A stretch of DNA of 64,000 bases, from the NCBI RefSeq assembly GCF_024345415.1, contig NZ_JAGQBB010000011.1, positions 1 to 64,000 of the forward strand, read 5' to 3'. This document shows positions 8,833 to 18,013 of this stretch, one piece after another (position 1 is the stretch's first letter; each line of letters opens with the position of its first letter). The notes beneath the pieces are model-generated. The model made no database searches, had not been told where the DNA came from, and was given only the letters and a program-made list of their open reading frames with translations. This stretch comes from Synechococcus sp. Tobar12-5m-g. GTDB lineage: Bacteria; Cyanobacteriota; Cyanobacteriia; PCC-6307; Cyanobiaceae. The translations under genes and the position numbers were made by a program.

Positions 8833-10241
8833 GTGCCGGTGGCGGTGAAGAACAACTTCGCCAGCTTTGATCAGCCTATGACCGCCGGATCGTTGACGCT
8901 GCTTGGCAACCAGCCGGCCACCGATGCCGATGCGGTGGCCCACCTATGAGCAGCGGGGGCGATCGTGATCGGCAAGACCACGATGGACAAGTTCGCCTCC
9001 GGGATCCGCGGGCTTTCGGGAGCGGCGAGCCGGGTCGGCAACGCCTTCGATCCCTGGCTGAGCCCTGGGGGTTCCTCCTCCGGTTCCGCCTTGGCGGTGG
9101 CGACTGGTTTCGTACCGCTGGCCCTGGGCAGCGACAACTGCGGCTCCCTGCGCCTACCGGCCGTGTGCAACGGGGTCGTGACGCTCAGGGCCACACTGGA
9201 TCGCTTTTCCAGCCAGGGCTTGTTGCCGATCGGCTTCCTCAACGGCACCCCTGGCCTGATCGCCCCTGACCTGCCCACCCTGGCCCTAAGGCTGGAGGTG
9301 CTCGATCCCCCCTGGCGGGCTGAGCGGGCGGGCGCCCCACAGGATCTGCGTGGTAAGCGTCTTGCGGTGCTGGCCAGGTCCTGTATCAGGATCTGGCCCC
9401 CCTCAACGACTCCGCCGCCACGGCCCTGCGGCAGGCCGTTGATCTGCTGCGGGCCGCTGGAGCAGAGGTGATCGAGGGTCGGGTAGGGCAGGGTCACGAC
9501 ACGCGACTGGGCGCGGACTTCGCTAAGGGTTCGGGGCGCCCCATCGATGCCCAGCTGGCGGCCTATCCGGGCAGCTGTCGCAACTGGATCGACATCTGCG
9601 GTTCCGGTCGATTGCCCCCGGAGTGGACGCCGGCGAAGTGCCTGACGCTGATGGCCTCCGGCATGGAGGCGCAATGGCGGGTTCGGCAGCGTCTGGCGGC
9701 GAACCGCCGGTTGCTGGAGGAGGCCCTCCGCGTCGGCGGTCTGGATGGGATGCTGCTTCTGCCCGATCGCCGCGGCGGCGACCGGCGGGATACATCCCCC
9801 GCCATCACCTGCATGGTGAGCAGCACGAGCGGCCTGCATGCCGTGGTTCTGCCGCTGGCCCTCGACGGACGCGGGATGCCCGTGGGACTGGAGATCCTCG
9901 GCGCCGCTGGTGGGGATGAGGAGCTGATCGCCATGGCCGGGGTGTTGGAGAATCGGCGGGGCCCGCAGCCGGCACCACGCCCTTCGGCGCAATCCGAGCT
10001 GACGATGCCAGCCGAGCCGCCCCTGGATCTGAGCGGCCACAACCGGCTGGTGCCGCTGCTTGGCTGGCAGGTCTGGCGCAGCCGCCGCGGTGAGGCTCTG
10101 GAGGATCTCGAGCAGGCCCGCTTCCGCCAGCTCACCCGGGCGTTGCTGCGGCGCCATGGCTCCCCGACGGGTCCGGTGGAGCGGCAGGGTGGCGATGGAA
10201 GAAGATCGAGGGCGAAGCCCCCACCCGCTGCTTCCCCATGA
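8833..10241 (+). pseudogene. Amidase-signature family hydrolase, broken
   Basis: Remnant of an amidase-signature enzyme that hydrolyses C-N amide bonds with a Ser-cisSer-Lys triad. Visible motifs are the lysine region PVAVKNNF, the linker IVIGKTTMDKFASG, the serine loop SPGGSSSGSALA, and the nucleophile strand GSDNCGSLRLPA. The N-terminus is missing, an in-frame TGA lies at 8947-8949, and the frame shifts near 9375 (continuing as VLYQDLAPLNDSAATALRQ). The C-terminal part then runs to a TGA at 10239-10241 that overlaps the ATG of mtnA. Three separate lesions make it a pseudogene; the overlap suggests the intact ancestor was translated together with mtnA. Confidence 0.85.
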
Positions 10242-11365
10242 ACATCGACGGCACCCCCTGGCGCACGATCTGGCTGGAGAAGGGCGGCCGCTCGATCGGC
10301 GTGATCGACCAGACCCTGCTGCCGCATCGGTTCGAAACCCGCCCCATCGGCACGCTCGATCAGGCGGCCGAGGCCATTGCCACGATGGTGGTCCGCGGTG
10401 CCCCGCTGATCGGTGTGACCGGGGCCTATGGCCTGATGCTGGCCCTGCAGGTGGATCCCAGCGACGCCTCCCTGGCTTCCGCCTTCGAGCAGCTCAACGC
10501 CACCCGACCCACGGCGGTGAACTTGCGCTGGGCCCTGGAGCGGGTGCGGGCCAAGGTGACGCCCTTGCCCCCCGAGCAGCGCGCCGAGGCCGCGAAGGCT
10601 GAGGCCGCCGCCATCGCCGAGCAGGACGTGGCCATGGGCGAGGCGATCGGTGAGCACGGCCTTGCGCTGCTTCGGCAAATCGCGGCCGCCCGCCCGTCAG
10701 AACATCTGGGTCAACCCCTGAACGTGCTCACCCACTGCAACGCCGGCTGGCTGGCCACCGTGGACTGGGGCACCGCGTTGGCGCCGATCTACAAGGCCCA
10801 TCGCGCCGGGATCCCGATTCATGTGTGGGTGGATGAAACCCGCCCGCGCAACCAGGGGGCCAGCCTCACTGCGTTCGAGCTGGGGCGGGAGGGGGTGTCC
10901 CACACCGTGATCGTCGACAACGCCGGCGGCCACCTGATGCAGCACGGCCGGGTCGATGCGGTGATCGTGGGCACTGACCGCACCACCCGAAACGGTGACG
11001 TGTGCAACAAGATCGGCACCTACCTCAAGGCCCTCGCCGCCCACGACAACGGCGTGCCCTTCTACGTGGCCCTGCCCGCCTCCACGATCGACTGGACAAT
11101 CGCCGACGGGCTGGGCCAGATCCCAATCGAGGCCCGCTCCCCAGGCGAAGTGACCACCATCCAGGGGCAGATCGTTGATGGCGCCCGTGCCGGGGAGATC
11201 GCCAGCGTGCAGCTCAGCCCGGAGGGAAGTGGGGGCTTCAATCCAGCCTTCGACGTGACCCCGGCTCGGCTGGTCACGGCCCTGATCACCGAGCGGGGGG
11301 TGGCCCCGGCCAGCGAAGCGGGGCTGCGGGGCCTCTACCCCGATGGTCTGCCCAGCTGGGGGTGA
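10238..11365 (+). CDS. mtnA: S-methyl-5-thioribose-1-phosphate isomerase
   Basis: Isomerase of the methionine salvage pathway that converts methylthioribose-1-phosphate to methylthioribulose-1-phosphate, 375 residues. It belongs to the eIF2B-like fold family. Clear landmarks are VVRGAPLIGVTGAYG in the N-terminal half, the catalytic cysteine in THCNAGWLATVDWGTAL, the ETRPRNQGASLTAFEL segment, and the catalytic aspartate in VIVGTDRTTRNGDV with NKIGTY after it. The ATG at 10238 overlaps the stop of the broken amidase by four bases. No other methionine-salvage gene is seen nearby. Confidence 0.95.
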   Translation: MNIDGTPWRTIWLEKGGRSIGVIDQTLLPHRFETRPIGTLDQAAEAIATMVVRGAPLIGVTGAYGLMLALQVDPSDASLASAFEQLNATRPTAVNLRWALERVRAKVTPLPPEQRAEAAKAEAAAIAEQDVAMGEAIGEHGLALLRQIAAARPSEHLGQPLNVLTHCNAGWLATVDWGTALAPIYKAHRAGIPIHVWVDETRPRNQGASLTAFELGREGVSHTVIVDNAGGHLMQHGRVDAVIVGTDRTTRNGDVCNKIGTYLKALAAHDNGVPFYVALPASTIDWTIADGLGQIPIEARSPGEVTTIQGQIVDGARAGEIASVQLSPEGSGGFNPAFDVTPARLVTALITERGVAPASEAGLRGLYPDGLPSWG

Positions 11366-11478
11366 ACGGCGCGTCCTGACGCATTGAACACCGTTCATCG
11401 GCGGACCAGAGGATAGGGTCTTGAGCGCAGAAAGAACCCATGCGTTAGTGGTATGTCCATGGCTGGAATCGGTGATCC

Positions 11479-12051
11479 ATGAATCCCAACCATGCCCTCG
11501 ACAGATTGAAGGCTGGCAATCATCGCTATGCCCATGGTGAGGTGTCCCATCACCATCAATCGATCAGCCGGATGCGGGTGATTTCAGCGGGCCAGCATCC
11601 CTTTGCCATCATCCTGGGTTGTGCTGATTCGAGGGTGCCGCCCGAGATCATCTTCGACCAGGGCCTTGGTGACCTGTTCGTGATTCGGGTGGCCGGCAAC
11701 ATTCTTGATGATGCGATTCTGGGCAGCATCGAGTATGCGGTCGAGGAGTTCGGCACCGGACTGGTGCTGGTGCTGGGCCATGAGCGCTGCGGCGCCGTGG
11801 CAGCCACCCTCAAGCATGCCGAGATTCCCGGCCACGTCAGCACCTTGCTCAAGGCGATCCAGCCGGCGGTCGATCGCGCCAGGGATCAACCGGGAGATCT
11901 GCTCGACAATGCTGTTCGGGCCAACATTCAGCTCGTGGTGGCACAGCTGAAATGCTCCATGCCGGTGGCGAAACTTGTGGAAGCCGAACGGCTCAAGATC
12001 GTCGGTGCCCAGTACAACCTCGATTGCGGAACTGTGGTGATGGTGGCGTGA
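11479..12051 (+). CDS. Beta-class carbonic anhydrase
   Basis: Zinc enzyme that interconverts CO2 and bicarbonate, 190 residues. The zinc ligands are present as C48 and D50-R52 in LGCADSRVPPE and H101/C104 in LGHERCGAVAAT; the beta-CA core DLFVIRVAGN and the C-terminal IVGAQYNLDCGTV are also there. It is at the short end of the family (usual length near 210-220). There is no signal peptide, so it should be cytoplasmic. It is not a carboxysomal CsoSCA-type protein, and its place beside pseudogenes suggests an accessory copy. A possible role is balancing inorganic carbon, but nothing in the neighbourhood fixes this. Confidence 0.92.
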   Translation: MNPNHALDRLKAGNHRYAHGEVSHHHQSISRMRVISAGQHPFAIILGCADSRVPPEIIFDQGLGDLFVIRVAGNILDDAILGSIEYAVEEFGTGLVLVLGHERCGAVAATLKHAEIPGHVSTLLKAIQPAVDRARDQPGDLLDNAVRANIQLVVAQLKCSMPVAKLVEAERLKIVGAQYNLDCGTVVMVA

Positions 12052-12059
12052 TGGCTGAG

Positions 12060-12540
12060 GTGCCCTGAAGACGTTCTGTTTGTACCAGAACTCTGGGAAT
12101 ATCTCATTCCAGAGAATCGTCCGAGGCCAATCCTCGCAACAGAATCCATTGGCATTGAACAGCTCCTGCCAATCCTCAGGCCATTGACAATTGATTCGTC
12201 CCATGCCACTTTGGTGCAGGATTGCTGCTGTGAAAAGAACTAGATCTGCATGCTTGCATAATGATTCCACAAGCACGGAGGCTGAACTGACTGGCAAGTG
12301 CTCTGCAACCTCAAGGCAAGCTGCCAGGTCAAACTTCCTTCGGAGATCAAACTTCTTGCTGAGATCAAGGCACCGAAAACGAGATCTATCTGCAAGATAC
12401 TCACGTGAATCGATATCTATCCATCAACACCGTAGATATCTTTAATGCTATCCAGATTGAACTGATTTAGCCCTGCACCGGTGCCGTAGCCTATGCCTAG
12501 AATTGAATGAGCATCGTATGCTTTCAACGTATTCATTCAG
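12060..12540 (-). pseudogene. SAM-dependent methyltransferase, frameshifted fragment
   Basis: Reading the minus strand from 12540, one frame gives SILGIGYGTGAG (degenerate SAM motif I) and KDIYGVDG; after a frameshift near 12430 the next frame gives RFRCLDLSKKFDLRRKFDL, ACLEVAEHLPVSSASVLVES, HADLVLFTAAILHQSG and FPEFWYKQNVF. This is the order found in Methyltransf_23-type enzymes common in polysaccharide loci. The N-terminus is missing, and the 3' end runs out where the convergent carbonic anhydrase gene ends, without a native stop. Confidence 0.75.
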
Positions 12541-12619
12541 AGGGGATTCAGGTAGCCAGCTGAGGCTGCGCCCTTGACAGAGGCCCGGAGTGAGCTGAGA
12601 TCTCAGGTAGAGACAGCCT

Positions 12620-13735
12620 GCGATCACGAGCCCTCCCGCCGGCTATCCCCCACGCTGACTTGGAAGCGACACCAGCCAGCGTGGGCTCCCTGCTGCTGGA
12701 GCTGGTTGAGCAGAACCAGGAGCAGGCTGCGGGGATCGCTGCCCTTGCCACCCAGGTCGCCAAGCTGGAGGAGCAGAACGACCGCAGCTCCAGGAATTCC
12801 TCCTAACCGTAAGGCTTCCGCGTAGGCGCAGCCTTCTCGAAGAGAAGCGGTGGCCACCCTCCACCCACGGACCCGGACAACGCGGATCTGGCAACGGTGG
12901 TTTCGGTGGCGGCATAGGCCGATGGCAAGCGCCGTCAGAGGGGCGGGCAGAAGGGGCATCCGGGCCATGGCCGTGATCTGCTGCCATCGGAGCGCTGCGA
13001 TCAGGGGTTCGACCATGTCCCCGACCACTGCGGCAGCTGCGGATCGAGCCTCACAGGGGGCAGCTGAGGGTGCGGCGCCCTGGCCTCATCAGATCCACTG
13101 CTGCGCAGAAGCCTGCGGCTACGACATCCCACCGGTGACGCCGATCGTGGAGGAACACCGCCTGCATCAGCGGATCTGCCCCTGCTGCCAGACGGTTGAC
13201 CGTGCCGCGCTGCCCGCCGATGTGGAGAGCGGCGGCTACAGCCCTCGCCTCACAGCCCTGGTGGGGACGCTGGGAAGCACCTTTCACCTCAGTCACCTCA
13301 AGATCCAGCGCCTACTGCACGAGGCTTTTGGCGTACGGATCAGCACCGGCGGGATCAGCTGCATCCGCCGCCGCCTCAACAGCCTCCTGGAGCAGCCGGT
13401 GAAAGAAGCCCACCTCTGGCTGCAGGGGCAGCCCATCCTGCAGGCGGATGAAACGATCTACCCCGTGGGCAATGCGGATGGCAACAACCCCGACGGCCGC
13501 GCCGGCTGGGTGTGGGTGCTGCGCAACCCGTTGGTGACGGTGTTTGAGCTGGGTCTCAGCCGCTCCAAAGCGGCCGCCCAGCAGCTGATCGGTGACACTT
13601 CCTCGGCATTTTGATCTGTGATCGCTACGGCGCCTACAACGGCCTGCCGCTGCTCCGCCTGCAGAGGCAACTGTTTGACCGCTGGCATGACTGGCTCAAC
13701 CAGCACATCAGCCGCGCTGAACTGGAGGCCGGATT
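12620..13735 (+). pseudogene. IS66-family transposase remnant
   Basis: Degenerate IS66 (ISBst12-like) transposase. The N-terminal leucine-zipper-like segment reads LLLELVEQNQEQAAGIAAL and KLEEQNDRSSRNSS; the zinc region GGQKGHPGHGRDLLPSERCD lies in the same or a neighbouring frame after stops. The core is better kept: SPRLTALVGTLGSTFHLSHL, FGVRISTGGI, the first catalytic aspartate in ILQADETIYPVGN, and after another frame change the second in ICDRYGAYNGLPLL. The C-terminal third, with the last catalytic glutamate, is missing: the sequence switches at about 13735 to an antisense serine recombinase. Several stops and frameshifts exclude function. Confidence 0.85.
12803..12850 (+). repeat. Short GC-rich dispersed repeat, copy A
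   Basis: A segment interrupting the IS66 remnant directly after its NDRSSRNSS codons. It contains inverted repeats AAGGCT...AGCCTT and CTTCTC...GAGAAG. Blocks GGCTTCCGCGT and GTAGGCGCAGCCTTC recur, the second with one change, in the reverse complement of copy B at 59598-59673. Confidence 0.55.
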
Positions 13736-14090
13736 CATGACCGAAAGCACTCCAGCGATGATGAAACCGCTGCAGGTCTCCACCTCGATGACCCCGCCGG
13801 TGAGGGCTCGCACCGTCACCTCTTGGGTCGCGCAAGCGGCCAGGAAGGCCATGTCGTCCCCCTTGCGGCTCATCCGACTCTGATCCACGACCAACACCTC
13901 CGTCACCACCCCAGACGCGACGAGGCTCCAGTGTTCATCCCATGCCGGCCGCCGCTTGCCCAGGTAGGCGCGGGCCCTCTCCGCCAGGCCCCGATCGCAA
14001 GCCGGCCTGCTCCAGCTGGGCCACCTGGCCCTCGATCGAAACGTCCTGGGCCCGCTTGGTGGTCGAGACCCTGGCGAGCCCTACCCTCAT
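13735..14090 (-). pseudogene. Serine recombinase (resolvase-type), truncated and frameshifted N-terminal domain
   Basis: From an ATG at 14090 the minus strand reads MRVGLARVSTTKRAQDVSIE and GQVAQLEQAG, the resolvase-fold N-terminus with the nucleophile serine in RVST. After a frameshift near 14000 it continues ARAYLGKRRPAWDE, VTEVLVVDQSRMSRKGDD, VTVRALTGGVIEVET and GFIIAGVLSVMN, all typical of this family. The homology ends at about 13735, where IS66 sequence begins, so the DNA-binding C-terminal part is missing. Its start codon overlaps that of htpG on the other strand in a shared CATG. Confidence 0.85.
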
Positions 14091-16002
14091 GGAAGACACC
14101 ACCCCTAGGACAGTGCTCCAGAAAACACACGGCCAGATTCAGATCCACACCGAGAACATCTTCCCGATCATCAAGAAGGCCGTCTATTCCGGCCATGAGG
14201 TGTTCCTGCGGGAGCTGGTGAGCAACGGTGTCGATGCGATCAGCAAGCGCCGCATGGCCGCCATGGCGGGGGATTGCAGCGAAGGGGAGGAAGGCAGGAT
14301 CCAGATCCGCATCAACCGGGAAGCCAGGACCATCACCATCAGTGACAACGGCATCGGCATGACCGCCGATGAGGTGAAGCGCTACATCAACCAGGTGGCC
14401 TTCTCCAGCGCCGAGGAATTCCTGGAGAAATACAAACGGGAGGACGACGCCATCATCGGCCACTTCGGCTTGGGCTTTTACTCCAGCTTCATGGTGGCGG
14501 CCAGCGTGGAACTGGTCAGCCTCAGTGCCAAGCCCGGCGCCGAGGCGGTGCGCTGGAGCTGTGACGGCTCCCCCAACTTCAGCCTTGAATCAGGCGAAAG
14601 GAAGGAAGCCGGAACCGATGTGATCCTGCACCTGCAGGAGGAAGAGATCGAGTACATCGAACCGTCTCGGATTCGCACGCTAATCACCACCTACTGCGAC
14701 TTCCTGCCAGTGGAAGTGCAGCTGGAGGGGGAAACGGTGAACAAACGCCAGGCCCCCTGGCGCCAGAGCTCTCGCGAACTCGCCGACAAGGACTACATCG
14801 ATCTTTACCACTACCTCTATCCCTTTCAGGGCGATCCCCTGCTCTGGGTGCATCTCAACACCGACTATCCCTACACCCTTCAGGGCATCCTCTACTTCCC
14901 CAGGCTCAGCGGCCGGGGCGACTGGGAAAAAGGTGAAATCCGCCTCTACTGCAACCAGGTGTTCGTGTCCGATTCGATCAAGGAGGTGGTGCCCCGCTAC
15001 CTGCTGCCCCTGCGCGGCGTGATCGATTCACCGGACATCCCCCTCAACGTGAGCCGCAGCGCGCTCCAGACCGACCGCCGGGTGCGCTCGATCGGTGGCT
15101 TCGTGGCCAAGAAGGTGGGCGACCGGCTCAAGCAACTGCAGAAGGATGAGCCGAAGCGGTTCGCCGAAATCTGGGAGGGGATCGCCCCCTTCATCAAGAT
15201 CGGCGCCATGGAAGATGACAAATTCGCCGAGCAGGTGGCGGATCTGGTGCTGTTCGGCACCACCGCCGAGGCGGCCGACACCGATCCGATCGCGGCCGAC
15301 GGCAAGACATTCACCACCCTGGCCGGCTACCGCAGCCGATTGGAGGCCAGCAATGACAAGCGCATCCTCTACTGCACCGATGAGGCGGGCCAGGCTGGCG
15401 CCCTCGCCCTCTGGCGCGGCCAGGGCGTCGAGGTGCTGCTGGCCGATTCGTTGATCGACGCCCAGTTCATCCCCTGGCTGGAATCCCGCCACAGCGAGCT
15501 CACCTTCCGCCGGGTCGATGCCGAACTCGACGACAGCCTCCAGGAGAAGGAGAGCGAACTCACCGATGCCCAGGGGAAAGACAGCTCTGAACAGCTGCGC
15601 AGCCTGTTCAAACAGGCCCTCACCAACGACAAGATCACCCTTCAGGTGCAGGCGCTCAAGGGGGAGAACGCCCCAGCCGCCCTGATCCTGCTGCCGGAGC
15701 AGATGCGCCGCATCAACGACATGGGCGCCCTGATGGAACAGCGCCTGCCCGGCCTGCCGGACCACCACGTGCTGCTGATCAACCGCCGCCATCCCCTGGT
15801 GGAAGGGCTGCTGAAGCTTTCCGCCGGGGCGGTGATCACCGGCGGCGGCGTCTCACCCAGCCGCCAACTGGCCGAGGAGCTCAGCCGTCACATCTACGAG
15901 CTGGCCCGTCTGTCGGTCGGCGGGCTCGAGCCCAACCAGCTGGCAGGCTTCCAGCAGCGCAGCTCCGACCTGATGGGACGGCTGATGCAACGGGGTCTCT
16001 GA
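14089..16002 (+). CDS. htpG: Molecular chaperone HtpG (Hsp90)
   Basis: Bacterial Hsp90 chaperone of 637 residues, which remodels client proteins with ATP; in cyanobacteria it is linked to heat and light stress. The GHKL ATPase domain shows FLRELVSNGVDAISK, ISDNGIGMTADEV and GHFGLGFYSSFMVA. The middle domain (LYCNQVFVSDSI, DSPDIPLNVSRSALQ) and the C-terminal dimerisation region are complete. I place the start at the ATG at 14089, which gives MEDTTPRTVLQ before the conserved GQIQIHTENIFPI; the frame stays open upstream into mobile-element debris. No Shine-Dalgarno-like sequence is visible ahead of this ATG, and the recombinase remnant occupies the normal promoter position. Confidence 0.95.
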   Translation: MEDTTPRTVLQKTHGQIQIHTENIFPIIKKAVYSGHEVFLRELVSNGVDAISKRRMAAMAGDCSEGEEGRIQIRINREARTITISDNGIGMTADEVKRYINQVAFSSAEEFLEKYKREDDAIIGHFGLGFYSSFMVAASVELVSLSAKPGAEAVRWSCDGSPNFSLESGERKEAGTDVILHLQEEEIEYIEPSRIRTLITTYCDFLPVEVQLEGETVNKRQAPWRQSSRELADKDYIDLYHYLYPFQGDPLLWVHLNTDYPYTLQGILYFPRLSGRGDWEKGEIRLYCNQVFVSDSIKEVVPRYLLPLRGVIDSPDIPLNVSRSALQTDRRVRSIGGFVAKKVGDRLKQLQKDEPKRFAEIWEGIAPFIKIGAMEDDKFAEQVADLVLFGTTAEAADTDPIAADGKTFTTLAGYRSRLEASNDKRILYCTDEAGQAGALALWRGQGVEVLLADSLIDAQFIPWLESRHSELTFRRVDAELDDSLQEKESELTDAQGKDSSEQLRSLFKQALTNDKITLQVQALKGENAPAALILLPEQMRRINDMGALMEQRLPGLPDHHVLLINRRHPLVEGLLKLSAGAVITGGGVSPSRQLAEELSRHIYELARLSVGGLEPNQLAGFQQRSSDLMGRLMQRGL

Positions 16003-16107
16003 GCTCCAGCCCCCGCAGGGCCAACAAGCTCCACGCCATGGGTGATCGAGCTGTTTGGTAGGGTTTCTTCTGGGCTGTGGCCCTGGATTCATATCGGTTC
16101 TGATTTC

Positions 16108-16344
16108 ATGTCCCGGGTCTGCCAACTCACCGGCAAGCGCGCCAACAACGGCATGGCTGTCAGCCACTCCCACGTGCGCACCAAGAAGCTCCAGCAGGTG
16201 AACCTGCAGGAGCGGCGCCTTTGGTGGGCAGAGGGCAACCGCTGGGTCAAACTGCGGGTCGCCACCCGCACCCTGCGCACCATCCAGAAAAAGGGCCTCG
16301 GTGCCTACGCCCGCGAGCTGGGCATCAACCTCGCCAAGATCTGA
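16108..16344 (+). CDS. rpmB: 50S ribosomal protein L28
   Basis: Large-subunit ribosomal protein of 78 residues. The start at 16108 gives [20 protein letters not shown], the standard bL28 N-terminus, followed by [13 protein letters not shown] and [20 protein letters not shown]; it ends [16 protein letters not shown]. Length and ending are those usual in cyanobacteria. It follows htpG with a 105-base gap. Confidence 0.96.
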   Translation: MSRVCQLTGKRANNGMAVSHSHVRTKKLQQVNLQERRLWWAEGNRWVKLRVATRTLRTIQKKGLGAYARELGINLAKI

Positions 16345-16397
16345 GCGTCCAGCGTGGGCCTTGAAGCCCTCGCTCCGTCGCCAGGGGGCCTGAATTG

Positions 16398-16967
16398 GTG
16401 AACCGCCGCCAACTGCTTCACGGGGCTGCTCAAGGAGCCGCAGTTGTCGTCATCGGCCTGCTGGACGTTCCCCGGCAGGCCTTTGCACTGGGCGGCAGTT
16501 TGCCAGAGCTCAACCAACCTGCCCCTGATTTCGAGTTGTCGGGGGCGGGATTGGAGGAACTGGGAACCAGCGGGCTGGCCAGCCTGGCTAGCTTCCGGGG
16601 CCGCTGGCTGGTTCTGTATTTTTATCCCAAGGATTTCACCGGTGGCTGCACCCTGGAGGCCCGCGGGTTCCAGCGCGATCTCGCCGCCTTCCGCACCCGA
16701 GGCGCTGAGGTGGTGGGCGTCAGTGCCGACAGTCCTGACCAGCACGCCTCCTTCTGCGACAGCGAAGGCCTCCGCTTCCCCCTGCTCTCCGATCCCGGCG
16801 GACTGGTCAGCCGCCGGTACGGCTCCTGGATCCCACCGTTCTCCCAGCGCCACACCTTTCTGATTGATGCCGATGGGATGGTGCGGGCCCGCTGGGTGGC
16901 TGTGCGTCCCCTGGGCCACAGTCAGGAGGTCCTGGGGGAGCTCCAACGGCTGACCGAACCGGTCTGA
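16398..16967 (+). CDS. Peroxiredoxin, PrxQ/BCP type, exported
   Basis: Thiol peroxidase of about 190 residues that reduces hydrogen peroxide and organic peroxides. The N-terminus NRRQLLHGAAQGAAVVV has a twin-arginine-like pair and a hydrophobic core ending at QAFA, suggesting export to the periplasm or thylakoid lumen. The thioredoxin-fold core carries the peroxidatic cysteine in PKDFTGGCTLEARGFQ. In PrxQ a second cysteine normally lies five residues later; here that position is arginine, so the protein looks like a 1-Cys enzyme. A GTG at 16398 (or TTG at 16395) is the start. The metallophosphoesterase downstream also has a twin-arginine-type leader. Confidence 0.85.
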   Translation: MNRRQLLHGAAQGAAVVVIGLLDVPRQAFALGGSLPELNQPAPDFELSGAGLEELGTSGLASLASFRGRWLVLYFYPKDFTGGCTLEARGFQRDLAAFRTRGAEVVGVSADSPDQHASFCDSEGLRFPLLSDPGGLVSRRYGSWIPPFSQRHTFLIDADGMVRARWVAVRPLGHSQEVLGELQRLTEPV

Positions 16968-17041
16968 ACAGGGGGCATCAGGATTGGTTCTGGCGGCGCT
17001 GGGCAGGCCGATAGTTTGGGCATTGACTTACGCCTCCACCA

Positions 17042-17947
17042 ATGGAACCGAGGCCCATCACCCGCCGCGCCCTTTTCCGTTTGCTGGCAGGCTGCGGTCT
17101 GCTGGGAAGTCTCTGGCTTCGGCGGGCAGCCTGGGGCCAGCCGACCGCTCCAGGCAAGACCTCGGGTGATGGTCTCCGCTGGCTCGCAGTTGCCGACACC
17201 GGCGGCGGCAATGAGGCCCAGCGGTCTGTGGGCCGAGCCATGACGGCCGTCCATCGCAACCGGCCGGTGGACCTGGTGATCCTGGGGGGCGACAACATCT
17301 ACCCCAACGGCGACATCAGCCAGGCAAGGGAGAAGTTCACCATCCCCTATAAGGGCCTGCTCGATGCCGGGGTGCCCTTCCACGCCGTGCTGGGCAACCA
17401 CGACATCCGCACCGCCAATGGCAACCCCCAGGTGGCCTACCCCCCCTTCGGCATGAAGGGGCGCTGGTACACCCTGCGCCGCGGTCCGGTGGAATTCTTC
17501 ATGCTCGACACCAACGTCAATGCCCAATGGCGTCGGCAAATGCCCTGGCTGATGGAGGCCCTGGCCGCCAGCACGGCACCCTGGAAAGTGGTGGTGGGGC
17601 ACCACCCGATGCAATCCTCGGGCCACTACGGAAATGATGAGGCGGCCATGAACCGGCTTGCCCCCCTGTTTCGCACCGCCGGGGTTCAGCTGTACATCAA
17701 CGGGCACGACCACAACTACGAGCGCAGCAAGCCCATCAACGGCACCACGTACCTGGTGGTGGGTGGTGGTGGCGCCTACCTGCGGGATGTCGACCCAGGC
17801 CCCAACAGCGCCAGGGCCATCAGCGTGCACAGCTTTGCGGAACTCACCGCCAGCAAGGACAGGCTGGAGATCCAGGCCTGGGACAGCCGCGGCCGCTCGA
17901 TCGACCGGGCCGTGTTGGGACGTGATGGTCGCGTCGTCGGGGGTTGA
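17042..17947 (+). CDS. Metallophosphoesterase, purple-acid-phosphatase-like, exported
   Basis: Binuclear-metal phosphatase of 301 residues. The leader TRRALFRLLAGCGLLGSLWL, with paired arginines and a hydrophobic stretch, points to Tat export. The metal-binding motifs are in order: VADTGGG, ILGGDNIYPNGD, AVLGNHDIR, VVGHHPMQSS and YINGHDHNYER. A GGGGAYLRD stretch near the end is also seen in exported tartrate-resistant-like phosphatases. The likely role is releasing phosphate from organic phosphoesters outside the cytoplasm, but the substrate is unknown and no Pho-box-like repeat was recognised upstream. Confidence 0.88.
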   Translation: MEPRPITRRALFRLLAGCGLLGSLWLRRAAWGQPTAPGKTSGDGLRWLAVADTGGGNEAQRSVGRAMTAVHRNRPVDLVILGGDNIYPNGDISQAREKFTIPYKGLLDAGVPFHAVLGNHDIRTANGNPQVAYPPFGMKGRWYTLRRGPVEFFMLDTNVNAQWRRQMPWLMEALAASTAPWKVVVGHHPMQSSGHYGNDEAAMNRLAPLFRTAGVQLYINGHDHNYERSKPINGTTYLVVGGGGAYLRDVDPGPNSARAISVHSFAELTASKDRLEIQAWDSRGRSIDRAVLGRDGRVVGG

Positions 17948-18013
17948 GCGCAGGTCAGCGGCGAAGCATCGGCTGCTGATGGGATCGGAAACGATCCTTT
18001 AGACACCAGCCAA

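Noticed and set aside
8871-10157. Antisense frame opposite the amidase remnant
   Set aside because: Remains open only because of high GC; amidase motifs are clear on the plus strand.
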